From NCBI RefSeq assembly GCF_002966125.1, contig NZ_CP027062.1, positions 992,001-1,056,000 of the forward strand: a stretch of 64,000 nt of DNA, given 5' to 3'. Below are positions 1 through 8,807 of the stretch, in pieces (the first letter of the stretch is position 1; each line of letters begins with the position of its first letter). The stretch is from Pukyongia salina (GTDB lineage Bacteria; Bacteroidota; Bacteroidia; Flavobacteriales; Flavobacteriaceae). The position numbers and the translations under genes are program-made. Below the pieces are notes generated by a model. That model saw only the letters and a program-made list of their open reading frames with translations. It ran no database searches and was not told where the DNA came from.

Positions 1-1
1 C

Positions 2-2035
2 TTGATCGGCAAAGAACCTGGCGTGATAAGCGTAGACAAATTAAAAATCGTTGTAATAGATTCTGAAGGCAAAACGTATGATAGTGCCCAAGGAAAATCA
101 CTAATTCTTGACAATACAAAACAGGTGCCGGTTCTCAAGGTGCCTGAAACGAGTGAAAAATTGATCTATACAATCGACGGTATCGAATTCAGACCAAATA
201 TCCATTTAATCGAGTACAATTTATCCTATATCACGGCTAAAGAATACGGCAGTTTCAAAGCTGTTTCACAGCAAATGAATACCATCGAAATACCGGAAGG
301 AACCCCCAGGAACTTATCTGATTTCTTTCCAATGCGTGAACAATTCCCAGGTACCTACGGGATAGGAGAATATGGTCTCGCGTCTAACCTTCCACCACAA
401 CGATATGCGCAAGCCAAACAGCTAAAGGCCTTTCTCTTACCTATGGAGCAATGCATGCAGAATTTCCTCGCTCAGTTAACAAATTTGTATTCCCTGTATG
501 ATGTAGAAAGTGAGGAGGCTCGATCCTATTTTTATAAGCCGTTGGCCGATATGATGGAATTAAGTGAACTTATTCATACCCATGAATCTTCAGATATGAA
601 AGAGATGGAAGAGAAATGGGAGAGCATTTTACAATCACTAAACGATAAACAGGATTGTAAACATTTGGATCGCATGCATAGGCTAACAAACCACTTACTC
701 ATGAGATTTGGTGAAAGCTTTTATCCTAAAATGCTCAAGAATATAAACATCAATGCCTTTGGAAAAGAGGCCGATAATAGCAGGGCAGACTTACAGCTAC
801 TGAACTATAAAAAGAAACTCCTCGCTAATTACGGTTCGTTGAGCTATAACAGGTTTAGAGGCATTAATTATTCTGAAACCAATAATCCTTCCGTCTTTAA
901 AACACAGCCGGCACTCATAGAAAAGCTGGCCATTCTAATGGGAATAGAAAACAGGGAACTAAGGCTTGTTTCTGAAGTGATCAAGGATTCGGGTGTAAGA
1001 GTGGTACGAAGTGATACAGAATTTGAAACCTTTCAGGTTGTTTATGAAGAGGAAGGTGAAGAGATCGATATAGAAGGAACCGTAAGTATCGAATCCCCGA
1101 AGGATGATCTCGCATTAGGGTTTAGGTTTCCCGGAAATACGGAAACCATTTTCGACGATATCTTAAGGAACGGCGCGAAAAAAGAGAATTACCAAATAAA
1201 GGAGGTCTTCAGAGGTAATACTAAATTGTATGAAGTTCAATTTGCTAAAGAAAACAAACAGGTCGTTGTACACAGAGCGAATACGAGGAAAGATGCCATC
1301 AAGGCAGTAGAACGAGCAACAGTAAAACTGCAAAAACTGGGCACGGATAGCGAAGCCCTGTTTTTGGTTGAACATTTACAACTTTTACCCCCGCTTGAAG
1401 AGAAAAATTTTGGGTTTTCTTTCTCAATACGTTTAGAACGTGGCAAGACCATATCGTTTGAGCAGGCCACAACAGAAACATTGGTTAACCGCAACAAGAA
1501 TTTGAACCTAATTTTTGAGAATGAAACACAATTAAAAGTAGACCATATTCAAAAAGGAGATGCTTATATAATTAGACTTGGCCTAGAGTCTAACAAAACG
1601 CTTGCATATAGTACAATGGAGTTTGCAGACATGGATTCGGTAATATGTGAGATCGAAGCATTGAGAAATTTGATCGATTGTGGTTACTTTAATTTAAGCG
1701 TGAGGAAGCTAAAGAACTTTGCATACTACGGAAAGAATAAAGTAGACGAAGATTTCTATTCCTTCCAAATGAGCCTTGTGTTACCATCCTGGCCGGCCCG
1801 ATTTCAATTATCGAGTTTCAGGTCTAAGTTTGAAGGTATTCTATTAGAAAACTCCCCTGCACATATAGTGTCGCATTGTTTTTGGGTGGACTATCCACGA
1901 CTATACCAGTTTGAGCACACATATTTCGACTGGCTGAAATGTGGAGCATCCAATCCTGAAAAATCAAAGCTTTCATTCACTCTAATTCGCCTCCTGAAAG
2001 AATTCCGGCAGAGTAAAACCCTTCGATCCTCATGA
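2..2035 (+). CDS. eCIS baseplate-type protein, 5' end cut by window edge
   Basis: The reading frame is open at the left edge, so the N-terminus and true start lie outside the window; 677 residues are visible. It overlaps the next gene by 4 bases (ATGA), so the two are translationally linked. A recognisable block at about residues 110-165 (FPGTYGIGEYGL, then PQRYAQAKQLKAFLLPMEQ) resembles a block I associate with a baseplate (Afp12/PVC12-like) protein of Bacteroidota contractile injection systems. The remainder is charged, soluble and without membrane segments. The role is inferred mainly from position directly upstream of the tape-measure and AAA+ genes. It probably forms part of the baseplate wedge. 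It could instead be another baseplate-associated subunit; the family is not certain from sequence alone. Confidence 0.6.
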   Translation: MIGKEPGVISVDKLKIVVIDSEGKTYDSAQGKSLILDNTKQVPVLKVPETSEKLIYTIDGIEFRPNIHLIEYNLSYITAKEYGSFKAVSQQMNTIEIPEGTPRNLSDFFPMREQFPGTYGIGEYGLASNLPPQRYAQAKQLKAFLLPMEQCMQNFLAQLTNLYSLYDVESEEARSYFYKPLADMMELSELIHTHESSDMKEMEEKWESILQSLNDKQDCKHLDRMHRLTNHLLMRFGESFYPKMLKNININAFGKEADNSRADLQLLNYKKKLLANYGSLSYNRFRGINYSETNNPSVFKTQPALIEKLAILMGIENRELRLVSEVIKDSGVRVVRSDTEFETFQVVYEEEGEEIDIEGTVSIESPKDDLALGFRFPGNTETIFDDILRNGAKKENYQIKEVFRGNTKLYEVQFAKENKQVVVHRANTRKDAIKAVERATVKLQKLGTDSEALFLVEHLQLLPPLEEKNFGFSFSIRLERGKTISFEQATTETLVNRNKNLNLIFENETQLKVDHIQKGDAYIIRLGLESNKTLAYSTMEFADMDSVICEIEALRNLIDCGYFNLSVRKLKNFAYYGKNKVDEDFYSFQMSLVLPSWPARFQLSSFRSKFEGILLENSPAHIVSHCFWVDYPRLYQFEHTYFDWLKCGASNPEKSKLSFTLIRLLKEFRQSKTLRSS

Positions 2036-5000
2036 ACAAGCATATTATAAAAGGACAGGAATTCCAGATAGAGATTGGCGACAAGAAGGATGCTCACAAG
2101 ATTCAATCCAGTATCAGTGCATTGCAGTCCACACGAATAAATGCTTTAATAGATTCTATTCTCGATAGCTTCGACGATCCGGACTGTGTGTTTAGTTTCG
2201 ACAATGTGGAACTCGATCTGGGGACAGTTAGCAAATACAATTATGAGAATGAGATCATTTTTAAAATTGAAGAAGCGTTAACTAATTTTTTCAACAATGC
2301 CATTACCCGGAATGGTGTTATGCGTCTGGGGCGTAAAATTTCTAGGGAAGTTCAAGCGATAGATAGTTTAGAACATTATCTGTTAAAGGGGTATTTTGAT
2401 TGGAATATGAACATCACCCAGTCACCCTCTACCCTTTTACATAAAATAGTAAGTAAGGATAAGACTCAACTAATCACCCTTCTAAAAAGAATAGCAGGCA
2501 AGGAAGAGGTTCGTAGACGAATTGTTTATAATTTCAAAGAAGAGGACCTGGAAACAATTGTTATAGTCGCAGCCGGTAGTCATGGGGAATATATCCTGAA
2601 TCACAAACATAATATAATTAAAACCCAAGAAGACGAGCACATAGTAAATGCGACTTCGGGAGACTTCAATAAAGCAATATGGGAAATCATTATGGCCTAC
2701 TTATTTGCCGAAGGCAGAAGTTATTTCAGCAAAAAGAGCTATTTAGATTACCTCATACGTAAACTTGCACGTCGATATAATCTGCATTACACTGATCTTC
2801 TTTCTTCTCTTTCTGAAGGAATAAAACAAAAGATCACAAAATTTGGCAGAGAAGAGGAATTCGTTAAGATCATTACAGAACTAAGTCGGGATACACAAAT
2901 TGGAAAAGATACTAATCAAACGAAGCAAGACACGAAGCAGGTAGAAACGACTGAATTTTTAAAGCAGGTCGATCATTATCTTCAACATGGAGTTTTCTCC
3001 ACTTCCTTTAAACAGATCTCTAAAAATGAGTTGAATTTTAAGATAAAGGAACTAATTCGTAACGGTAGTCCACTGCTGCTTGATAGGATAGATTCCTGGT
3101 TATCGGTTAGAACAAATCGAGTTCGAATTTTAACTATCCTTGATTCACAAAACCAGTTGGCCTTTATCGAGCGATCTAAACTACCGTTGGTGCAGAGCGG
3201 ACTTGCATTTGTGAGTGTTTTACTTTCTCCTACCATCGCGTCGCTGAACGAAGCCAAGGACATGCTGAGAGTTCTCGATCATAGGAAAGGGGCATTGATC
3301 CTGGATGTGACCTTGTCCCGAAATTTTACCGAAGCAAGTCTATATCATCAGATCCTGCATAATTTATTTAAGTATTCTTCCAATAATGAACAAATCATGT
3401 TCCGGTTTTTGTTTGATTGTTGTGAAGGTCTTAGCGGAAACCAGAAAAAGGTCGTTGAAAAATTCCTCGTGAATTTCTATCAAAATATGGGCAATATAGC
3501 GTTAGATGAGATCGCAATGGAGATCCGGAAATTTTGTAAATCGAATCCGCAACAAAAATGGCTCCCATGGTATGAGTATCACCTGGTTCGTTGGACTAAA
3601 ATCACAGGGTTGAGTAAAACAACCTTATTACACTATCTGGACGCCCGATTAAAAAAGGAAGGAGAGCCGTATGGGATCCTGGACCTTACCAATTTGGAGA
3701 AAGAAACTTTGCAAGATGGGAGAATAACTTCTGAAGCGATCTCCCAACCAGACCTCGATACGATAAATTACATCATGGAATTTGGGCGTATCCCCTGGTG
3801 GAATTCGATATATTCCTATGACGATTTTAACACAGATATTCAAGTACTTTTATCTAAAACTTCAGGCAGATCCATTATAAAAAGAATGCTGCAAAACCCT
3901 TCGGCGTCATACAAATTCCTTGAAGTACTTAATCCTAAAGCTGAAGAAGAATTGTGGAAAGCCCTGGACGTGTCGTCCGGACATGCTAACTTCAGACTTG
4001 CTTTGCATTTACGAAGAGAAATGGAGGCCAATTTCGTGCTTTCCGGACTATTGAAAGCTTCAGAATTTCTTAGTCTTCGAAAAACCATCTTAAATTTATT
4101 AGTAAAGAATGAGGGATCCCAATTTAGCGCACAATTGATCGGCTATCTGGAAACTTGGAGTTCCTTAGCTACCATCTTAAAATATCCGAGTGCCTCCGAA
4201 AAATGTGCGTTAATATTAAGTTCCTTGTTTGGGTTCATTTCCAACCAGCAAACTTCTGTCCAGCTAAAACGGCTGATCGAGGCAATTAACATACATGAAC
4301 TTGAGATCACAAATAAATTAGTAGGTCCCAAGAAACTGTCGGAGATCCTGGCCGAATTTCAAATAGCGCTACCTTATAGCAATTACGGAATAATGGAGCA
4401 GCTACTTGGTAATAATGATGTAGCTTTCGATTCTTTATTGATGAAATCCGATTTCAGAACTGCCCTCCTTTCCGAATTGACTTCGGAAGAAGTTTGGAAA
4501 GTTATCACTACCCAACTGGGACACAGGCATCAGCGTGAGTTCGATCAGGCGACTACTTATCTAAGGCAAATACAAAGTATACTAAGTGAGCAGGCTTACA
4601 GGGCTTTATGCCGTTCCTTTTCAAATATTGTGCTATTTAAACTAACCAATACAGGATTCTCTACATGGCAGACCAAAGACTGGGTTAGATTATTATATGA
4701 AATTCTTCAACATCAACTTGGTGTTTCCAAGGCCGATAAAACTATTTATCAAATTAATACACGATATGCCGAAGGAGTGCCTATCTTTAATATTTTGCTA
4801 CAAGAAGAAACTGAAAAAAGTGCTTATCCAACCCCTCTTCCCGAGAACGATCCTGAGGTACGTAATGATTATGAAGATGAAAACTACAGAAAGCTTGGAG
4901 AGGAATCTAAATATCAGCTAATGAATCCAGTTTTTACTAACTACACCGGACTTATCATTCTATCACCTTACCTCGGAATTTTATTTCAGAAATGCGGACT

Positions 5001-5424
5001 CATGGAAGAAGGTAGTTTCAGAAATAAAGAAAGCAGAGCCAGAGCTGTTCAGTTACTGGATTATGCGGCAACAGCCGATACCAATTCGCAGGAGCATGAA
5101 TTGCTCATCCCAAAAGTGCTTTGCGGTATTCCTGTTTCAGAGCCCATTGATGTTTCCTATCAGCTATCAGAAGAACATAAACTAATTGTGGACGATCTGT
5201 TGCTGGCTGTGACTCGACAATGGCGTGGTATGGAGAATACTTCGATTACTGCTTTACGTGAATCCTTTCTTCAAAGGGATGGTAAACTAGAAGAGCTGGA
5301 CGAACATTTCTACATCAAGGTAGAACAGCGATCGTACGATGTCTTATTAGACAGGATTCCCTGGAATATATCAAAGATCAAATTAAGTTGGATGGATAAA
5401 TTAATAGAGGTAGAATGGAGATAA
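2032..5424 (+). CDS. contractile injection system tape measure protein
   Basis: This 1130-residue protein begins with the pattern typical of the CIS tape-measure family (CIS_TMP): an Ile/Gln-rich opening, then a helix ending in the FDNVELDLGTV box at about residues 57-67. Copies of the family's 'short helix, G-x-[FI]-P/S-W' element occur internally (for example LKGYFDW near residue 120 and FGRIPWW near 585). Known role: it runs inside the tube and helps set particle length and end assembly. It overlaps the upstream gene by 4 bases and the downstream ATPase by 10 bases, which marks a tightly coupled operon. At 1130 residues it is long for a simple eCIS. No membrane segments are visible. Confidence 0.85.
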   Translation: MNKHIIKGQEFQIEIGDKKDAHKIQSSISALQSTRINALIDSILDSFDDPDCVFSFDNVELDLGTVSKYNYENEIIFKIEEALTNFFNNAITRNGVMRLGRKISREVQAIDSLEHYLLKGYFDWNMNITQSPSTLLHKIVSKDKTQLITLLKRIAGKEEVRRRIVYNFKEEDLETIVIVAAGSHGEYILNHKHNIIKTQEDEHIVNATSGDFNKAIWEIIMAYLFAEGRSYFSKKSYLDYLIRKLARRYNLHYTDLLSSLSEGIKQKITKFGREEEFVKIITELSRDTQIGKDTNQTKQDTKQVETTEFLKQVDHYLQHGVFSTSFKQISKNELNFKIKELIRNGSPLLLDRIDSWLSVRTNRVRILTILDSQNQLAFIERSKLPLVQSGLAFVSVLLSPTIASLNEAKDMLRVLDHRKGALILDVTLSRNFTEASLYHQILHNLFKYSSNNEQIMFRFLFDCCEGLSGNQKKVVEKFLVNFYQNMGNIALDEIAMEIRKFCKSNPQQKWLPWYEYHLVRWTKITGLSKTTLLHYLDARLKKEGEPYGILDLTNLEKETLQDGRITSEAISQPDLDTINYIMEFGRIPWWNSIYSYDDFNTDIQVLLSKTSGRSIIKRMLQNPSASYKFLEVLNPKAEEELWKALDVSSGHANFRLALHLRREMEANFVLSGLLKASEFLSLRKTILNLLVKNEGSQFSAQLIGYLETWSSLATILKYPSASEKCALILSSLFGFISNQQTSVQLKRLIEAINIHELEITNKLVGPKKLSEILAEFQIALPYSNYGIMEQLLGNNDVAFDSLLMKSDFRTALLSELTSEEVWKVITTQLGHRHQREFDQATTYLRQIQSILSEQAYRALCRSFSNIVLFKLTNTGFSTWQTKDWVRLLYEILQHQLGVSKADKTIYQINTRYAEGVPIFNILLQEETEKSAYPTPLPENDPEVRNDYEDENYRKLGEESKYQLMNPVFTNYTGLIILSPYLGILFQKCGLMEEGSFRNKESRARAVQLLDYAATADTNSQEHELLIPKVLCGIPVSEPIDVSYQLSEEHKLIVDDLLLAVTRQWRGMENTSITALRESFLQRDGKLEELDEHFYIKVEQRSYDVLLDRIPWNISKIKLSWMDKLIEVEWR

Positions 5425-6755
5425 TTAAAGAAATTGCAAGATCTCTGGAGCGTGAGATCAAATGGTTTGAAACCGTGGCCAACACCTCTCTTTCCATCTA
5501 TTTTCAGAATGAGCATGGGGTGTCTAGTGTTTTCGATCACCAACCCCCCGATCTCGATAAAGACTCATCGGCCTTTGCTAAACTGATCAAAGAATTGAAG
5601 CTTGGCTTTGAGGATCGCATCTTACTAATTCTGGGGTTATTGCCTATAGTGAAGCCTCAGTCACTTGATGTTTTTCTAATAAAAAATCAGAATTTAAATA
5701 ATGAATTCTCCGAGTTTGGCGGTATAAAGGACGCCGGGATCTCGGGATTCATCCCCAGTTTGGAAACCGCCTGCTTTATCCTTTCTGGTAGCTCAATTGA
5801 AGAACGATTAAGGCTTATGAAGTTATTTCAGAAGGACCATATCCTTTATAAAAAAGGGATACTAGATTACGATGGCACCCAGGAGTTTGGTTTGCAACAG
5901 CGATTGATGGTATCCTACGAATACATGGGATTATTAACTGAAGGTAAAAAGAAATTACCCGAATATAGCTCGAGATTCCCGGCAAAAGAGATTGAAACTG
6001 AAATGGACTGGGACGATCTGGTAGTAGATCCGCAGGTTAGAACGAAGCTTGAAGAGATAAAAGACTGGTTGTTATACAGCGAACGTATCTTAGAAGAGTG
6101 GGGATTGCGAAAAAATTTGAAGAAAGGCTACAGGGCCTTGTTTTATGGCCCCCCTGGAACAGGAAAGACCTTTGCCGCCACCTTAATAGGTAAAGCTACC
6201 AAGCGACCGGTCTTCAGGATCGATCTGTCCCTGGTGGTCTCCAAATACATTGGTGAAACTGAAAAGAATCTGGGACAACTATTTAATGAAGCTGAGAATA
6301 AAGACTGGATACTTTTCTTCGACGAGGCCGATGCCTTATTCGGGAAGCGAACACAAACAAAATCGGCTAACGACAGGTATGCAAATCAGGAAGTAGCTTA
6401 TTTACTTCAACGTATCGAAGATTTTTCGGGATTGGTTATCCTCGCAACTAATTTACAAACCAATATAGATGAAGCCTTCGCACGAAGGTTCCAGATCATG
6501 GTTCATTTCCCAAAGCCACGCAAAGAACAGCGATTAATTTTATGGAAGCAATTGTTTGGAAACTCCTTCGATCTTACCAATGATATCGATCTTAATGCTC
6601 TGGCTGAGAACTATGAGCTAAGCGGAGGGGAAATGATTAACATATTGCGATACTGTGCCCTCACAGCAGCTCGCAGAGATAAGAAAATGATCGAACGCAG
6701 CGATATTATTTCCGGCATTCGAAGAGAATATAGTAAATCTAATAAAACCATTTAA
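5415..6755 (+). CDS. eCIS-associated AAA+ ATPase (Afp15/PVC15-like)
   Basis: The 446-residue protein has a roughly 190-residue N-terminal part followed by a classical AAA+ module. Walker A is GPPGTGKT at residues 245-252, Walker B is FFDEADALFG at 301-310 (D303, E304), and a sensor-1 ATN and an AFARRF arginine-finger segment follow. An ATPase of this kind is the standard last core gene of eCIS operons and is thought to act in assembly or cargo loading in the cytoplasm rather than being part of the released particle. Its start lies 10 bases inside the tape-measure gene and it is followed after 2 bases by the PAAR-like gene. Confidence 0.9.
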   Translation: MEIIKEIARSLEREIKWFETVANTSLSIYFQNEHGVSSVFDHQPPDLDKDSSAFAKLIKELKLGFEDRILLILGLLPIVKPQSLDVFLIKNQNLNNEFSEFGGIKDAGISGFIPSLETACFILSGSSIEERLRLMKLFQKDHILYKKGILDYDGTQEFGLQQRLMVSYEYMGLLTEGKKKLPEYSSRFPAKEIETEMDWDDLVVDPQVRTKLEEIKDWLLYSERILEEWGLRKNLKKGYRALFYGPPGTGKTFAATLIGKATKRPVFRIDLSLVVSKYIGETEKNLGQLFNEAENKDWILFFDEADALFGKRTQTKSANDRYANQEVAYLLQRIEDFSGLVILATNLQTNIDEAFARRFQIMVHFPKPRKEQRLILWKQLFGNSFDLTNDIDLNALAENYELSGGEMINILRYCALTAARRDKKMIERSDIISGIRREYSKSNKTI

Positions 6756-6757
6756 TT

Positions 6758-7147
6758 ATGCCACAACAAGTATGTATGGGAGCCATGATGACCTGCTCCT
6801 TTGGAGTGGCGCCATCTTCATTGATTGTGCTGCCACAGAACCGTGTAATGACCAGCAATATGCCGGCGGCCAATATTATGGATAATAAACCTATTGTAAA
6901 TATCCCGCCCTTTGGGATGTGTTCTTCCCTGGCTAATCCTACAGTTGCGGCAGCAACAACTGCGGCACTGGGAGTGCTTACCCCTATGCCCTGCGTTCCT
7001 GCAACGGTTACCCCTTGGGCACCCGGAAGCCCAACAGTTATGTTGGGTAATATGCCAACACTAAACAATACATGTACCCTTAACTGCATGTGGGGAGGGG
7101 TGATCACAATTTCACAGCCCGGGCAAACACAAACACAAGTTGCCTGA
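6758..7147 (+). CDS. PAAR-like tip protein, DUF4280 family
   Basis: This is a 129-residue Pro-, Thr- and Cys-rich protein of the DUF4280 PAAR-like family. The diagnostic pattern is visible: VCMGAMMTCSFG at the N-terminus, then an IPPFGMCSSLANP block near residues 49-61, PCVPATVTPW near 80-90, and a C-terminal LNCMWGGVITI followed by the sequence GQ. In known injection systems PAAR-like proteins cap the spike and can carry or recruit effectors. There is no extension domain, so this one looks like a bare tip. It follows the ATPase by 2 bases, which places it in the same operon. The antisense strand is also open across it, but only as a by-product of its composition. Confidence 0.85.
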   Translation: MPQQVCMGAMMTCSFGVAPSSLIVLPQNRVMTSNMPAANIMDNKPIVNIPPFGMCSSLANPTVAAATTAALGVLTPMPCVPATVTPWAPGSPTVMLGNMPTLNNTCTLNCMWGGVITISQPGQTQTQVA

Positions 7148-7152
7148 TACAA

Positions 7153-7419
7153 ATGAAAAAGTTATTTGCATTAGCGGATAGGATTCTAAAGAACCCGGTG
7201 ACAAATTTTCTCATTGCCATTATGTTGATCTACGGTGGAAGCAGCGAAATTTTTGAAGATTATAATAAGGCTAAAAATGCGATCACTGTGCATCACGGCA
7301 TTGCTTTATATGGAATGATCATGCTGGTAAAGGCAGGAATCGCCATCTTTAAGGCTATTTCTGGAATTGGAAGAATACATTCGGTGATAACCGATAAAAC
7401 TAAAAAGCCTCCCGAATAG
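7153..7419 (+). CDS. small two-helix membrane protein after the PAAR gene
   Basis: This is an 88-residue protein starting MKKLFALADR, 5 bases after the PAAR-like stop codon. Two hydrophobic segments are visible (about residues 17-35 and 50-68) separated by an acidic and histidine-containing loop, with a basic C-terminus. I do not recognise a family. The spacing suggests it is the last gene of the injection-system operon, where it could anchor the machine, act in release, or be an immunity-type protein; none of this can be read from the sequence. Its 3' end contains the hairpin that terminates ssb on the other strand. Confidence 0.65.
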   Translation: MKKLFALADRILKNPVTNFLIAIMLIYGGSSEIFEDYNKAKNAITVHHGIALYGMIMLVKAGIAIFKAISGIGRIHSVITDKTKKPPE

Positions 7420-7427
7420 GAAGGCTT
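7402..7427 (-). terminator. intrinsic terminator of ssb inside the 3' end of the small membrane protein gene
   Basis: AAGCCT (7405-7410) pairs with AGGCTT (7422-7427), with a mismatch and two further C-G pairs inside. Read on the minus strand the stem is followed by a short T run (7406-7402). It overlaps the stop codon of the plus-strand gene. Confidence 0.6.
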
Positions 7428-7451
7428 ATAATATATAGCATGAGCGAAGTA

Positions 7452-7784
7452 TTATTTCCCGAGTAACAACAATTCGTTACAAACCACTTCGGTTGAATAT
7501 CGCTTGATACCTTCCTTGTCTTCATAAGACCGATGGGTGAGTTTGCCTTCTACAGCGATCTCCTTTCCTTTGGTAACATAGTTCTCGATGATCTCTGCGG
7601 TTTTCCCCCATGCCACTACGTTGTGCCATTGGGTGTCTTCCACACGTTCTCCATTTGCGTTCTTATAGCTGTCGTTTGTAGCTACAGTGAATTTAGCGAG
7701 TTTCTTCCCGCTGTCAAGATTAATGATCTCCGGGTCCTGCCCAAGTCGGCCAATCAACTGTACTTTGTTTCTAAGTGCATTCAT
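7452..7784 (-). CDS. ssb: single-stranded DNA-binding protein, short tail-less form
   Basis: This 110-residue protein is a complete OB-fold SSB: LIGRLGQDPEI near the N-terminus, KFTVATND, TQWHNVVAWGKTAEI, and GKEIAVEGKL followed by RSYEDK. It ends immediately after the OB fold (VVCNELLLLGK). Canonical bacterial SSBs carry a disordered linker and an acidic DDDIPF-like tip that recruits partners such as RecO and Exo I; both are missing here. It is monocistronic with its own -7 box and terminator. The short form suggests an accessory SSB, with a full-length copy expected elsewhere in the genome. Confidence 0.92.
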   Translation of the reverse strand: MNALRNKVQLIGRLGQDPEIINLDSGKKLAKFTVATNDSYKNANGERVEDTQWHNVVAWGKTAEIIENYVTKGKEIAVEGKLTHRSYEDKEGIKRYSTEVVCNELLLLGK

Positions 7785-7842
7785 AATAATTAATTTAAGG
7801 GTTTAACAATTGATACTATCGAACGTCTTTCATTCGACAAGG

Positions 7843-7850
7843 CAAACATA
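7843..7850 (-). promoter_or_regulatory. -7 promoter element of ssb
   Basis: On the minus strand the sequence reads TATGTTTG, a match to the Bacteroidota TAnnTTTG element, about 59 bases before the ssb start. No clear -33 TTTG was found. Confidence 0.45.
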
Positions 7851-7892
7851 TAACCGACTTTTACATACATTCGGTATAGAAATAATTACTTT

Positions 7893-7922
7893 CGTTTATA
7901 GTCGTTTGTAAGCGTTTGTACG
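7893..7922 (+). repeat. three tandem 10-bp direct repeats, CGTTTrTAnn
   Basis: CGTTTATAGT, CGTTTGTAAG and CGTTTGTACG follow each other without gaps in the space between ssb and the CPBP protease gene. The 10-base period puts all three on the same face of the helix, which is typical of a multimeric protein-binding site. The CGTTTrT core is similar to half-sites bound by LytTR-type regulators. Which gene it controls cannot be told. Confidence 0.5.
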
Positions 7923-7977
7923 AGGCAACCATTTCCAGAGGAGTAACGTCTATACTAAAAACCTAAATATCTTCATA

Positions 7978-8763
7978 ATGAGCAAAACATTAAAGGTTAC
8001 GTTAATTACAGTGCTCGCTTTCGGCCTATATTTTTTTATTGACGAATTATTCTTCCGGGAGTTAAGAAAGTCCATCAATGACGGGATAAGCCAGATGGGG
8101 GTAAGTCATATTATAGCCTATACCATCGTGGGGATTCCTATTTTCACTGGGGTTCTGCTTTTACATGGGCGTAAGGACTTTTTTAAAAGCCTGGGGCTTC
8201 ATTCTTCGATTGTCAAGGGGTTTTTATTCGCCCTTCTCTGCACCTTGCCTATGTTCCTGGGATTTGCATTTGTGTTCGAATTAAATCGGGAGATTTCACT
8301 AAATACCTTTTTAATTTCAATAATTGCAGCTGCATTCTTCGAAGAGTTGTATTTCAGAAGTTTCCTGTTTGGGCAATTGTTTCGGTATACGCGATTAGGG
8401 TTTATCCCCTCTGTAATATTAGGTGCTTTGTTGTTTGGTGCCGTTCACTTATACCAGAGTACCGATCCTGGTGAATTGATAGGTATATTTCTTATTACTT
8501 TTTTGGGGGGATTACTGTTCTCGTGGGTCTATACGGAGTGGAAATTTAACCTCTGGACCGCTGTCTTCTTACATCTATTAATGAATTTTTCATGGGAACT
8601 GTTTTCGGTGAGTGATAATGCGTTTGGTGGTCTCTATTCAAATATTTTCAGAATCATAACCATTGCCATGATCATCATCCTCACCCTAGTTTATAAAAAA
8701 CGTCGTGGCGAGAAACTAATGATCAATAAACACACAATTTGGAAAAAACCTCTGCCCAATTAG
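7978..8763 (+). CDS. CPBP family intramembrane glutamic endopeptidase
   Basis: This 261-residue protein has about seven or eight hydrophobic segments and the full set of CPBP (CAAX protease and bacteriocin-processing) motifs. These are EELYFR with E122, E123 and R127, H157 in FGAVHLYQ, and H199 and N203 in HLLMN. The family cleaves substrates within the membrane; the bacterial substrates are mostly unknown and range from peptide maturation to stress functions. It stands alone, divergent from ssb, with three tandem CGTTTrTA repeats about 55 bases upstream. Confidence 0.85.
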   Translation: MSKTLKVTLITVLAFGLYFFIDELFFRELRKSINDGISQMGVSHIIAYTIVGIPIFTGVLLLHGRKDFFKSLGLHSSIVKGFLFALLCTLPMFLGFAFVFELNREISLNTFLISIIAAAFFEELYFRSFLFGQLFRYTRLGFIPSVILGALLFGAVHLYQSTDPGELIGIFLITFLGGLLFSWVYTEWKFNLWTAVFLHLLMNFSWELFSVSDNAFGGLYSNIFRIITIAMIIILTLVYKKRRGEKLMINKHTIWKKPLPN

Positions 8764-8807
8764 GCTTAAATTAAGAAACATACTTAATCACTTCGGCGCA
8801 ATCTTCT

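Noticed and set aside
6739-7152. 137-residue open frame on the minus strand covering the PAAR-like gene
   Set aside because: It mirrors the Pro/Thr/Ala-rich PAAR gene exactly, has no promoter or family pattern, and the plus strand shows clear DUF4280 motifs.
2-7419. Type VI secretion system or prophage tail
   Set aside because: The tape measure of CIS type together with an AAA+ ATPase and a DUF4280 PAAR-like protein fits eCIS better; no ClpV, TssJLM, integrase or lysis genes are seen.
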